Shown here in pieces: positions 18,283-27,222 of a DNA stretch of 64,000 bases. Each line of letters opens with the position of its first letter. The first letter of the stretch is position 1. The notes under the pieces were generated by a model. The model did not search any database. It was given only the letters and a program-made list of their open reading frames with translations, and was not told the DNA's origin. A program made the position numbers and the translations under genes. Source of the DNA: Dehalococcoidia bacterium (GTDB lineage: Bacteria > Chloroflexota > Dehalococcoidia > Lucifugimonadales > Lucifugimonadaceae); NCBI GenBank assembly GCA_009693115.1, contig SHXW01000001.1, forward strand, positions 105,291-169,290, in the 5' to 3' direction.

Positions 18283-19134
18283 TTAGCGCTTTGCTCTCTT
18301 CGCCGCCATTGGAGGCACATTCACTTCGACGTCGCTCCCCGGCCCGCCTGCCCATGCGCCCAGCGCCAGTAGCCCACCGTCCACAGCCAGATAAGACCCC
18401 GTCATGAACGACGCCTTCTCAGACGCCAGGAACAGCACCGCGTTGGCCACGTCCTCCGCCTGCCCTATGCGCCCGAGCGGGTGCAGCTTCCCGGTCTTCT
18501 CTAGCTGCTTTTTGAGGTTCGAGCCCTTCGGGAACGTCGCCCGGACCATCGGTGTATCCATCGCGCCGGGGCACACCGCCAGCACGCGGATGTTGTCCGC
18601 CGCGTAGTCCAGCGCAAGTTGCCGCGTGAGCGATAGATCGCCGCCCTTCGATGCTGCGTATGCCGAAACGCCCCTCATGGACTGGACGCCCTGCACAGAC
18701 GCGTTGTTGATGATCACCCCCCCGCCCCGCTTCTTCATCTCAGGGATGGCATACTTCGCCATGAGAAAGCGTGACTTCAGGTTGACGGCGATGATCCTGT
18801 CCCAGTCCTCCTCCGAAAGTTCGTGCGCGGGCTTGTAGGACGAAGGTGGCTGGATGCCAACGTTGTTGAACAGCACGTTTACGCCGCCGAAGGCCTGCAC
18901 AGTCTCCTTGACCACCCGCGCACATGCGTCCGACTTCGAAACATCCGCCTCCACAAACAGCCCCTTGCCCTTGCGGCCGCGCTTGATCTCTGCGACAGCC
19001 TCCTCTGCGGCCTTGCGGTTAATGTCCGCCAGCGTCACATTCGCGCCTGCGTTCGCAAATGCGATGGCCGCTGCCCTGCCCATGCCCAGCGCCGCACCCG
19101 TGACGATGACCGTCTTGCCTGTGAACTCACCCAT
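18283..19134 (-). CDS. short-chain dehydrogenase/reductase
   Basis: 283-residue classical SDR. NAD(P)-binding TGAALGMGRAAA near the N-terminus, NNVGIQPP after strand 4, catalytic Ser in NNASVQG, Tyr-x-x-x-Lys in SAYAASKGG, and the PGAMDTPM loop. The Asp after strand 2 (LADINRK) favours NAD over NADP. The C-terminal ~25 residues (AWAGGPGSDVEV... basic end) extend past the usual SDR fold. It sits on the opposite strand inside the enolase/MFS block, so it may act on the same substrate family. Confidence 0.88.
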   Translation of the reverse strand: MGEFTGKTVIVTGAALGMGRAAAIAFANAGANVTLADINRKAAEEAVAEIKRGRKGKGLFVEADVSKSDACARVVKETVQAFGGVNVLFNNVGIQPPSSYKPAHELSEEDWDRIIAVNLKSRFLMAKYAIPEMKKRGGGVIINNASVQGVQSMRGVSAYAASKGGDLSLTRQLALDYAADNIRVLAVCPGAMDTPMVRATFPKGSNLKKQLEKTGKLHPLGRIGQAEDVANAVLFLASEKASFMTGSYLAVDGGLLALGAWAGGPGSDVEVNVPPMAAKRAKR

Positions 19135-19286
19135 GTAATTTGACTCCTTGTTATCGGAACTTTACCGGCGGCGGAACGATATCACGCCCGGTGCGGAGGC
19201 CAGCGCGTTCCCCAGACGCGAATAGCGGGACGCCCTCTGGTGCTAACATCCGCAATTTTGGATCATCATCGGAACGGAAATAACTC

Positions 19287-20705
19287 TTGGCCGAAAAAGA
19301 AGCAGTCGCTCCCATACGTCCGCAATCGAGCCCCTCCGGGAAGGTCAGGCCCTGGCAGGTCTTCGCTCACCGCGACTACACGATGCTGTGGTCCAGCGGC
19401 GTCACGATGCAGGTCAGCATGCAGCTGCGCAACCTTGCGACAGCGCAGTGGCTGTTCGACTCCACAGGCTCCGCCGCGCAGCTTGGCATCCTGGGCATCT
19501 TCCAGCTCCTCCCAATTCCAATCACGCTCTTCGGCGGTGCTCTCGCGGACACCATGGATCGCAAGAAGCTCATGGTGATCACCCAGAGCGTTTTCCTGGT
19601 GGCGCTCGCCGGCCTGACCGCGGCGGCAGCGGCCGGCGCTTTGGCATCGTGGCAGATCTTCGCCGTAACGGGTGTGACGGGTGTTGTGGGCGCTCTGGGC
19701 AACGCAGCTCGGCCTGCGATGGTGTCTCGGGTCGTACCGAAGTCCGACATCCCTCACGCCGTCACGATGAACTCCTCCACCATGCAGGTGGCAGGCATCA
19801 TGGCGCCGCTCCTCTTCGGCATTGTTTATTCGTTTTTCGGTGTGACTGTGACGCTGGCATTAGCCACCGCGCTCACTTTCGCCAGCGTCATCACACCCAT
19901 GCTGATCAGGGCCAGCGGCGCGCCTGATGGTGGGGCTCGGCGCATATCGCCTCAGGTACTAGTCCAGGGTTGGGGGTTCGTTTTGAAGCATCCCATCCTG
20001 CCTGGACTTTACCTGCTGGACATCGGTGTTACGGTCGTCAGCTTCTACCGGGAGTTGTTCCCCATCTTCGCCAGCCAGCTTTACGGCTGCACCCCGGAGG
20101 CTTCAGCGTACTTCAAGAAATGTGCGGCGCAGGTAAGCTGGCTCGGTTCGGTCAACGGCATGGGCGCTCTCATAGGCAGCCTCCTTGTGTTCTTCACCAG
20201 CCGCATCCAGCGCAAGGGCCTGCTCGTGATCTGGGCCTCGCTCGCATACGGTCTGCTGCTCTTCGCGTTCGGGTTCAACCACAATTTGTGGTTGGGCATG
20301 CTGATCGTCGTTGCCCTCGGCATGTCGGACGCAGTCACCATGACCATGCGTCAGGCCATAGTTCAGTTGACCACGCCCGACGCCATGCTTGGCCGCGCCT
20401 CGAGCGCTCACTCCTTCGCCGCAATGGGAGCGAACCAGCTTGGCAAGGTCGAGGTCGCATTCATGTCCGCATCAGTCGGCGCAGGGACCACCATGGTCAT
20501 CGGTGGCGTGGTTTCAGTGCTTGTGGTCGCAATTATCTGGAACCGGATGCCCGGTGTCCGCAAGTATCGCTACGTCGAATCGCTGGCATACGGAGGAGAT
20601 GGCCGTGGCGGTGTGCAAGCTGCCCAGCCGATTCCCGCGCATGGGCCGCCTGCGGCGTCGCCCAATCCGACACAACACACCGTCTCAGGAGGGAATCAGA
20701 AATGA
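19287..20705 (+). CDS. MFS transporter (EntS-like MFS_3 type)
   Basis: 472 residues with about 12 hydrophobic helices. The N-terminal PWQVFAHRDYTMLWSSG leads into TM1 and the cytoplasmic loop GGALADTMDRKKLM between TM2 and TM3 is the major-facilitator signature. A ~40-residue hydrophilic tail follows TM12. Start is TTG with GGAACGGA upstream. The stop codon overlaps the next ATG (ATGA at 20702-20705), so translation is coupled to the third enolase gene; import of the enolase substrate or export of a product is the natural inference. Confidence 0.85.
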   Translation: MAEKEAVAPIRPQSSPSGKVRPWQVFAHRDYTMLWSSGVTMQVSMQLRNLATAQWLFDSTGSAAQLGILGIFQLLPIPITLFGGALADTMDRKKLMVITQSVFLVALAGLTAAAAAGALASWQIFAVTGVTGVVGALGNAARPAMVSRVVPKSDIPHAVTMNSSTMQVAGIMAPLLFGIVYSFFGVTVTLALATALTFASVITPMLIRASGAPDGGARRISPQVLVQGWGFVLKHPILPGLYLLDIGVTVVSFYRELFPIFASQLYGCTPEASAYFKKCAAQVSWLGSVNGMGALIGSLLVFFTSRIQRKGLLVIWASLAYGLLLFAFGFNHNLWLGMLIVVALGMSDAVTMTMRQAIVQLTTPDAMLGRASSAHSFAAMGANQLGKVEVAFMSASVGAGTTMVIGGVVSVLVVAIIWNRMPGVRKYRYVESLAYGGDGRGGVQAAQPIPAHGPPAASPNPTQHTVSGGNQK

Positions 20706-21862
20706 AGATCACCGGCGTGACACCCTTCACCGTTGACGGTGGTGCAAGGGTATGGACCTTCGTCAAGGTAGAGACGGACGAGGGCATCGTCGGTTGGGGC
20801 GACTGCACTGAGTGGGATGCTTACCCTGGTGTCGTTGGCATGCTCAATCATCTGACTCCGATGGTCATTGGCAAGGACCCGATGAACGTCGAACGAATGT
20901 GGGCTGAACTCACGGCGTACAACATACGCCACAACGGTGGCCTGGCCTGGAAGGCAATGGCCGGCATAGATTCCGCCTGTTGGGACATCCGCGGAAAAGC
21001 CTTGGGCGCGCCCGTCTGGCAGCTCCTCGGCGGGCGGATAAACGAAGACCTGCGCCTCTACTGGTCCCACTGCGGCACATTCCGGTTCCGATGGGCGGAG
21101 CGGCTCAAGAAACGCCCTGTCCGCCGTTTGGCTGACCTTGCCCGTCTATCCGAAGAGGTGCTTGAGGCTGGGTTCACAGCCATTAAGACGAACATGATGG
21201 CACTGGAAGACATCCCCAACCCCGGACGCATGACAAGCTCCAAAGTCGGCATGGATATTTCAACCGCACAGATAAAAAACGCAGTCGCCATCGTCAGCAC
21301 ATTCCGAAAATCTCTCGGCCCGGACGTGGGCATAGCGCTGGACACGGGGCTTAACTTCAGGCTGGGGTCCGCCATCAAACTCGCCCGGTCCATGGAACCT
21401 TACAACCTCATGTGGTACGAGACGGAGACATTTGATCCTGGTTCTTTGAAAACCGTCCGAGACTCGACCACCACGACCATTTGCACCGGCGAAAGCCTAT
21501 ACGGCCAGGAAGGTTACCGCCCCTTCCTCGAAAAGTACGCCGCGGACATAATCATGCCGGACTTCGCATGGAACGGGGTGACGATGGGCAAAAAGATATG
21601 TGACCTCGCCATGGCCTATGACACCCTCATCGCCCCGCACAACTGCCACAGCCCAATCAACACCCTCGTCTCGGCCAGCATAGCGTCCACCTGCTCGAAC
21701 TTCTACATCCTGGAGTTTGACCAGGACGACCCGCCGTGGCGGGATGACCTGATGACGCACCCGCTCATTGTGAAAGAAGGGCGCCTCAAGGTCCCTGAAC
21801 GGCCGGGGTTGGGGTCTGACCTTATCGAGAAACAGCTAAAAAAATACGCGGTGAATAAGTAG
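20702..21862 (+). CDS. enolase-superfamily (MR/MLE) enzyme 3
   Basis: 386 residues, a more distant paralogue of the two enolase genes upstream. Capping domain GDCTEWDAYPG; barrel with Asp in GIALDTG (no His two residues later, unlike enzymes 1 and 2), Glu in WYETET, Glu in CTGESLYG, Asp in IMPDFAWNG and the His-rich APHNCHSP. The altered third strand implies different acid/base chemistry from the first two. AGGAGG lies about eight bases before the ATG, which overlaps the MFS stop. Confidence 0.83.
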   Translation: MKITGVTPFTVDGGARVWTFVKVETDEGIVGWGDCTEWDAYPGVVGMLNHLTPMVIGKDPMNVERMWAELTAYNIRHNGGLAWKAMAGIDSACWDIRGKALGAPVWQLLGGRINEDLRLYWSHCGTFRFRWAERLKKRPVRRLADLARLSEEVLEAGFTAIKTNMMALEDIPNPGRMTSSKVGMDISTAQIKNAVAIVSTFRKSLGPDVGIALDTGLNFRLGSAIKLARSMEPYNLMWYETETFDPGSLKTVRDSTTTTICTGESLYGQEGYRPFLEKYAADIIMPDFAWNGVTMGKKICDLAMAYDTLIAPHNCHSPINTLVSASIASTCSNFYILEFDQDDPPWRDDLMTHPLIVKEGRLKVPERPGLGSDLIEKQLKKYAVNK

Positions 21863-21955
21863 GCGCGTCCTGCCGTCCACAGTCGTAGCTGCTATGAGCG
21901 TGAGTGAGGTTGAGGCGGCTGCGCTCCAACACTCTGCCGCGGCCGATGGTAACTT

Positions 21956-23869
21956 GTGACTATGTCTGATCTCATTGCTGCCCTCAAATCCGGCACCGTC
22001 CTGGCCGACGGGGCGACGGGCTCCTACATCTTCGAACTTACGGGACGGCTCTCAGAGGGCCGCTTTGTCTACGAGGGCCTGAACCTCTCAAACCCGGAGC
22101 TCATTAAGGGCGTTCACCTCGCCTATCTGCAAGCCGGGGCGCAGTGCCTTGCCTCGAACACCTTCGAAGCCAACCGCCTCAGCCTCGCCGCCGGCGGGTT
22201 GGAAACAATGACTGCCGAACTCAACAGCGCAGGTGTCAGGCTCGCACGGCAAGCCATCGAGGACTTTAAGGCTCAGGCCGACGTCACTGGTGACTTCTTC
22301 GTTCTAGGTTCTATCGGGCCGGCGCCTGCCGGGCCATGGACCGCCGCAGAACAACGCGTGTCATATGCGGAGCAGATCGAAGCCCTCTCAACTGCAGGCG
22401 TGGATGCCATCCTATTAGAAACGTTCCAGTCCCTCTCTCAGGTGATGCCGGCGCTTGACGCCGCGAAGTCTGTCACACGCTGCCCGCCCATCATCCTCCA
22501 TCTTGCGCTCCAGCAACGCGGCGGCGCATGGACGGTCGAGCCAACGCAGCTCATAACTGAAGCGAGTGCTCTGGGAGTCAGGGTTGTCGGAGTAAATTGC
22601 TGCGCCCCCTGGGAGGCCAACGCATTTGTGGACGCGGTTAAAGACCTGCCCGAAGTACGTACGGAACAGGTGCTGCTTTCGGTTATGCCAAATGCAGGCG
22701 GATCCGAACGTATTGGTCACCGCTACCTCAGCCGCGTCAACCCCGAGTTCATGGGCAGGCAGGCTAGGACCATGTCGGAAAAGGGCGTCCGCCTCATTGG
22801 CGGCTGCTGTGAAGTCCACCCCCAGCACATCGCTGAGATGCGCAACTTCCTCCAGCCGGCCCGCGCCGGAACTGTTGCTGGAGCGACAGTCAGCGCTCGT
22901 GGCCGTGCTCCTGCCGCGCAGGGTGAAAAGCGCGAAAACGGCCGCTTCTCAAACAAGCTGTTCCGGGGCGAGTTCGTGGTTAGCGTGGAGGTCCTTCCGC
23001 CTCGTGGCACAGGCCCTCGCTCTTTAGATGACAAGGTCGAGTTCGTCAGGCTGGTCGCGGACTCGGGTCTCGCAGATGCCGTAGATTTCACTGACGGCTC
23101 TCGAGGCATACCGCTCATGCCCCCTGGTGATTTCGCGGCCATAGTCCGGGAAAAACTCGGCTGGACGGCCCAGGCCGGCGATCGCCTCGAGATCATCCCG
23201 CATTTCGCCGCCCGTGACCTGAACACGATGGGTCTTCAAAGTCGACTCATTGGATATCACGCCCGCGGCATACACAACGTGCTCTTTATCACCGGCGATC
23301 CCCCAAAGATGTCGCCCACTTACCCGCGCTCAACTGCTGTGTTCGACCTCGACTCGGTCACCATGGTTCGTTACGCCCATTCCTTCTTGAACTCCGGCCT
23401 TGACTTCGGCGGGCAGCCGCTGGGCCGTCACTCCGACCCACGAACGCGATTTACGATCGGCTCTGGAGTGGAACCCGAGGCCGTCAACATGGAACGTGAA
23501 ATGGAAAAACTGCAGCGCAAGGTGGAGGCCGGCGTCGACTACATCTTCACGCAGCCGGTGTTCCAAGAGGATGCGCTGCGGAACGTGGAGGCATTCCGGG
23601 CCCAAGTTCGAATATGTGTGGGGGTCATGGTCCTTGACAGTCTGGACCATGCGAAACGCCTCGCACAGGTCCCCGGAGTCGTCATGCCGCATTCTGTGAT
23701 CGAGCGGATTGCCCGCTTCGAGAAGCCTGAGGATCAGGCCAGTGCCGGTATCGAGCTCGCTATTGGGCAGGTACAGCGCGTGCGGAGGGACGGCTGGGCT
23801 GGCTGTTATCTGACCTCACCAGGCGCGCACGCCCCCGTCCTTGATGTATTGCGTGGCGCCATGCTGTGA
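21956..23869 (+). CDS. bifunctional homocysteine S-methyltransferase / methylenetetrahydrofolate reductase
   Basis: 637-residue fusion. Residues 1-300 are a zinc-dependent homocysteine methyltransferase (LADGATGSYIFELTG; zinc Cys residues in VNCCAPW and GGCCEVHP). Residues 325-637 are a MetF-type FAD domain (VSVEVLPPRGTG, FITGDPPK, VDYIFTQPVF, GVMVL). The same order is known from YitJ-type proteins. It would make methyl donors and methionine in the cytosol. GTG 21956 or ATG 21962 are both possible starts; neither has a clear ribosome site. The window also carries a sulfur-carrier/threonine-synthase pair that could touch homocysteine metabolism. Confidence 0.92.
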   Translation: MTMSDLIAALKSGTVLADGATGSYIFELTGRLSEGRFVYEGLNLSNPELIKGVHLAYLQAGAQCLASNTFEANRLSLAAGGLETMTAELNSAGVRLARQAIEDFKAQADVTGDFFVLGSIGPAPAGPWTAAEQRVSYAEQIEALSTAGVDAILLETFQSLSQVMPALDAAKSVTRCPPIILHLALQQRGGAWTVEPTQLITEASALGVRVVGVNCCAPWEANAFVDAVKDLPEVRTEQVLLSVMPNAGGSERIGHRYLSRVNPEFMGRQARTMSEKGVRLIGGCCEVHPQHIAEMRNFLQPARAGTVAGATVSARGRAPAAQGEKRENGRFSNKLFRGEFVVSVEVLPPRGTGPRSLDDKVEFVRLVADSGLADAVDFTDGSRGIPLMPPGDFAAIVREKLGWTAQAGDRLEIIPHFAARDLNTMGLQSRLIGYHARGIHNVLFITGDPPKMSPTYPRSTAVFDLDSVTMVRYAHSFLNSGLDFGGQPLGRHSDPRTRFTIGSGVEPEAVNMEREMEKLQRKVEAGVDYIFTQPVFQEDALRNVEAFRAQVRICVGVMVLDSLDHAKRLAQVPGVVMPHSVIERIARFEKPEDQASAGIELAIGQVQRVRRDGWAGCYLTSPGAHAPVLDVLRGAML

Positions 23870-23937
23870 CGCGCCTGGCATAGGCGCCAAATCAGTCCGT
23901 CTGCTGGACCAATTGTCCCCTTGCGTGAGGTGATGGG

Positions 23938-23968
23938 GGACGCCACGCCACTCCCTCGGGCGTCCTTT
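23938..23968 (+). terminator. weak hairpin after the HMT/MTHFR gene
   Basis: GGACGCC (23938-23944) pairs with GGCGTCC (23959-23965) over a 14-base loop and is followed by TTT. It lies in the 246-base gap between this gene and dnaN (convergent), a suitable place for a terminator, but the loop is long and the T-run short. Confidence 0.35.
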
Positions 23969-24115
23969 GGGCGTGAGCGGGTCAGCGTGAAGGTTCAGTG
24001 CCGCGAGGAGGTGTGTTTCCCACGCTATGCGCTCGGGGTCAGGACGACATGGCAGGAACCATTGACCCTTCAGATACCTACAGGAAGTACAGGCGTCTGA
24101 CGTCAGGCCATTCGT

Positions 24116-25252
24116 TCACGGCCACTGAACGAACATTGGCATCACGACATGAGTGTAGCCGGGGTGCTTGGGAGCGCGGAAGACGCCTGGACTTGAAGGC
24201 GTCGCCATCTCGATCATGATGCTATCGCCCTGCACGGCGTTCAGCACGTCCGTCAGGAACCGGGAGTTGAAGGCCACCTTTGACGCCTCTCCCTCCACAT
24301 GTGCCTCCACCGTGCTCTCGTTGTCACCAAGCTCTTCCGCCCTGGCCTGTATCTTCACCGTTCCTGACGCGCCCTTGTCACCCGGCGTCACTATCAGGCG
24401 GATTATGCCAGAGCCGTCACGTGCGAAGATGGACGCCGCCTTGCTCGCCTGCTGGAAATGCAGCAGGTTCAACTTCACGCGCGTCCCGTGGCTTGTGGGG
24501 ATTAGCTTCTCGTAGTCCGGGAACGTGCCCTGCACGAGCTGAGTGGAAATCTCGGCATTGTCCAGCTTGAACAACACCTGGCTGCGCTGGCCATTGATGG
24601 AAAACTCTACGTCCGCCGTCTGGTCGCCGATGAGCCGGACCACTTCTGCCATGGTGCGCGCCGGAACGATTACGCCAACCTCGGCTGAGACCGGTTCTTT
24701 GAGAGTCCCCTTTTCTGTGGCCAGCCTGAATCCGTCAGCGGCAGCCAGAGCGAATTCAGATTCGGAAAGGTCTACCTTAACGCCCGTGAGCACGGGGCGG
24801 GAGTCATCTGTCGCCGCGGCGAATACGACGCGCTGAAGCGCGCCGCGCAACTGGTCTGCGGGGATGTGCACCGTGACGCCGCCCTTGACCGTCGGGATCG
24901 GCGGAAACTCCTCTGCATCAGTGCCGTTGAACGTGGCAGTGAAGTTCTTGCACTTCATCTTGATGCCGCGCTGCTCCTTTAGAAGTTCGATCTCGACCTT
25001 GTCGTTCGGCAGGGAGTTCACCCACTCAGTCAGCATGCGCGCCGGCACTGTTACCGCGCCCTCGTGTTCGACTTGTGCTCCGATCCACGTCGCGATGGCG
25101 ATCTCAAGGTTCGTCGCGGTCAGGAGCAGACGGGAGTTTTCCGTCCGGATCAGAACGTTCTGTGTGACCGGCAGGGTCGCCCTCGCCGCCACGGCACGGC
25201 CCACGGTTGAGAGGCCCTTGCTAAGGTTTTCCTGGAGGCAGGTGACCCACAT
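24116..25252 (-). CDS. dnaN: DNA polymerase III beta subunit (sliding clamp)
   Basis: 378-residue processivity clamp with three homologous domains. Typical features are LPVTQNVLI in domain 1, the domain-2 stretch FAAATDDSRPVLTGV and DGFRLA, and the C-terminal MPM-like end (HVVMPMFVQ). AGGAGG is absent and the ribosome site is weak, but the ATG at 25252 gives a standard N-terminus (MWVTCLQENLSKGLSTVGRAV). dnaA, recF and gyrB are not adjacent, so this is not an obvious origin region. No DnaA-box cluster was recognised upstream. Confidence 0.94.
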   Translation of the reverse strand: MWVTCLQENLSKGLSTVGRAVAARATLPVTQNVLIRTENSRLLLTATNLEIAIATWIGAQVEHEGAVTVPARMLTEWVNSLPNDKVEIELLKEQRGIKMKCKNFTATFNGTDAEEFPPIPTVKGGVTVHIPADQLRGALQRVVFAAATDDSRPVLTGVKVDLSESEFALAAADGFRLATEKGTLKEPVSAEVGVIVPARTMAEVVRLIGDQTADVEFSINGQRSQVLFKLDNAEISTQLVQGTFPDYEKLIPTSHGTRVKLNLLHFQQASKAASIFARDGSGIIRLIVTPGDKGASGTVKIQARAEELGDNESTVEAHVEGEASKVAFNSRFLTDVLNAVQGDSIMIEMATPSSPGVFRAPKHPGYTHVVMPMFVQWP

Positions 25253-25342
25253 TCGACGATACCTCTGTTGCCCGGCTCATTTGGGACTATCGCATGTTGA
25301 TTGAGGACCGGGTGATGATAGACGCGTTTCTACATTGTGAAG

Positions 25343-25362
25343 GGCCGAGTATAGGTTCGGCC
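25343..25362. other. small hairpin in the dnaN-larB divergent gap
   Basis: GGCCGA (25343-25348) pairs with TCGGCC (25357-25362) with an 8-base loop. It sits midway between the divergent dnaN and larB genes and could be a regulator site or part of a leader; nothing more can be said. Confidence 0.3.
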
Positions 25363-25499
25363 ACAACCTATCGTCAATCGAGAACGCCGGGACGCAGGGC
25401 GTAAAGGCAGGTGGCGTCGGAATAACGGACAATTGCAGCTTGAATGCAAAATCGGATGGTTCACGGCGCGCACGGTCCCAGTGACCGGGGAGTGATGAA

Positions 25500-26261
25500 A
25501 TGGAGGACAGGCGGACATTAGAGATCATGGAGCAGGTCGCAGGCGGGAGGCTGGCCCCGGAAGAGGCGGCTCGAATGCTGCGGGCGCAACCGTCAGAGGA
25601 ACTGGGCTATGCGACTCTTGACCACGGCCGCGAGACGCGCAAAGGATTCCCGGAAGTCGTGTTTGGGACAGGTAAGACGGTTCATCAGATCGGTGAGATC
25701 GCCATACGGCTGTTTGACCGGTCAGGTGTTGTGCTGGTGACCAGGGCGGACGATGCAGCGCGCGCTGAAGTGCTACGCCTTCTCCCGGGGGCACAGGAAA
25801 ACTCTCATGCGCGCCTCGTGTGGGCTGACCGCCGCCCTGCCCGCCCTCTCATTGACGGTGTCGCAGTAGTCACAGGCGGCACGTCGGACCTGCCCGTCGC
25901 AGACGAGGCTGCCGTCACCGCTGGCCTAATGGGGTGCAAGGTTGACCGGATCACGGACGTCGGAGTTGCTGGCCTGCACCGGCTTCTCGCACATGTAGAG
26001 AGGCTCAGGAAAGCCAGGGTACTCGTTGTCGCCGCTGGCATGGAGGGTGCGCTGCCGAGCGTCATCGCCGGACTCGTGCGGTCCCCCGTCATCGCTGTGC
26101 CCACTAGCGTCGGCTACGGGGCCAGTTTTGGCGGGCTGGCCGCCCTGTTGGCAATGGTCAATTCCTGTGCGCCGGGGGTGGCGGTGGTCAACATAGACAA
26201 CGGCTTTGGCGCAGGCTACCTCGCGGCGGTCATCGCAGGAGCCACAGGCGGGCGGGGCTAG
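25500..26261 (+). CDS. larB: nickel-pincer cofactor biosynthesis protein LarB
   Basis: 253 residues. LarB carboxylates and hydrolyses nicotinic acid adenine dinucleotide in the first step of the nickel-pincer nucleotide cofactor. The C-terminal two thirds is the AIR-carboxylase (PurE)-like domain: VVTGGTSDLPVADEAA, DVGVAGLHRLL, VVAAGMEGALPSVIAGL, PVIAVPTSVGYGASFGG and NIDNGFGAGYLAA. The N-terminal helix (MEQVAGGRLAPEEA) is typical too. GGAG lies seven bases before the ATG. larC, larE and larA are not in the window. Confidence 0.92.
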   Translation: MEDRRTLEIMEQVAGGRLAPEEAARMLRAQPSEELGYATLDHGRETRKGFPEVVFGTGKTVHQIGEIAIRLFDRSGVVLVTRADDAARAEVLRLLPGAQENSHARLVWADRRPARPLIDGVAVVTGGTSDLPVADEAAVTAGLMGCKVDRITDVGVAGLHRLLAHVERLRKARVLVVAAGMEGALPSVIAGLVRSPVIAVPTSVGYGASFGGLAALLAMVNSCAPGVAVVNIDNGFGAGYLAAVIAGATGGRG

Positions 26262-26484
26262 AGGGCAAGCCCGGAATCCAATCTACCTGCAATTGTGAGG
26301 GTCTACGCGGTGGGTCGCGTCAACCTCAGCCCAGATGCACACAGTGTTTACAGCGGAGCTCCAGAAATCACACGCCAAGATTTGAGTTGGCGCCTCTCAC
26401 CTTGGTGACCGCTTTTCGCTGACACCCCTTCCGCAAGCGGAGAGTGGATGGATTACAGGCGATGAAGTCAGATCCGGGAAACGT

Positions 26485-26970
26485 CTATTTGAGAGTGTTC
26501 AGGTACGCGAACAGGTCCGCAATTTCGGCTGCGGGCATGTCCTTGAATGTGGCGGGCATCAGGTTGGCAAACGTCGGCACCAGGAACTTGTCAGGCACCC
26601 GGATGGACTGATCGATGTACGCCTCTGCCGAAAGACCGGCGACCCGCGACCCTGCCAGCGCTCCGATTCCGCCCAGCCCAGGGCCGACGAGCGTGGTCGT
26701 GTCCGTCTTGTGACAGGCGCTGCAGCCGTGGTGAGAAAACAGTGCCTGCCCTCTTTTGGCATCGCCCACCACGGGTGCTACGGCGGGAGCGGAGGCGCTG
26801 GTTCCCTGCGGCCCGCTGGTTGAACCCGGCCCGGTGGTGTTCACTGGCGCGGGAGTAGGTTCGAACTTTATCGGAACCGCTGTCGGCACTTGCGTCTCTT
26901 GACATGCGACAAGGACGGTGGTCATGGCGGTTAAGGCGATCATGACGCCAGTGAATGCTCGTCGAGACAA
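26485..26970 (-). CDS. lipoprotein c-type cytochrome
   Basis: 161 residues. A basic start and hydrophobic h-region end in the lipobox VLVAC, so the mature protein is probably lipid-anchored outside the membrane. A Pro/Thr/Ala-rich spacer leads to a single-haem domain with CSACHK (CxxCH) and a Met ligand in NLMPATF or KDMPA. TTG 26970 is preferred because AGGAGG sits nine bases before it; a TTG 21 bases further upstream would put that ribosome site inside the coding sequence. A one-electron carrier role in respiration is inferred. Confidence 0.87.
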   Translation of the reverse strand: MSRRAFTGVMIALTAMTTVLVACQETQVPTAVPIKFEPTPAPVNTTGPGSTSGPQGTSASAPAVAPVVGDAKRGQALFSHHGCSACHKTDTTTLVGPGLGGIGALAGSRVAGLSAEAYIDQSIRVPDKFLVPTFANLMPATFKDMPAAEIADLFAYLNTLK

Positions 26971-27222
26971 TTTGCGAAACCTCCTGCTCAACCTGGCCCA
27001 CCCAGCGCACGCGCCCCAGGCGGCCTGCCATTCACATTCGGCCCGGTAGCAGACTCGTCCTTGTGAATAGTTTCACTAAAAATACAGTCGGCCATAATGG
27101 CGAGTCAATCAGCGGAAGGGCGCTCGGCAGGGATCATTGGTCCTATCCCGGCGACCCGCCTATTGACGCTGCCCTCTGCTGAGACTATTTTTCTCGGCGC
27201 AACCAACTCACGGAGGTCTTGA

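Noticed and set aside
19970..20701. Upstream extension of the third enolase frame
   Set aside because: It overlaps the MFS gene in another frame; the ATG at 20702 has an AGGAGG site and a canonical N-terminus.
24116..25500. Replication origin at dnaN
   Set aside because: dnaA, recF and gyrB are absent and no cluster of DnaA boxes was recognised in the upstream gap.
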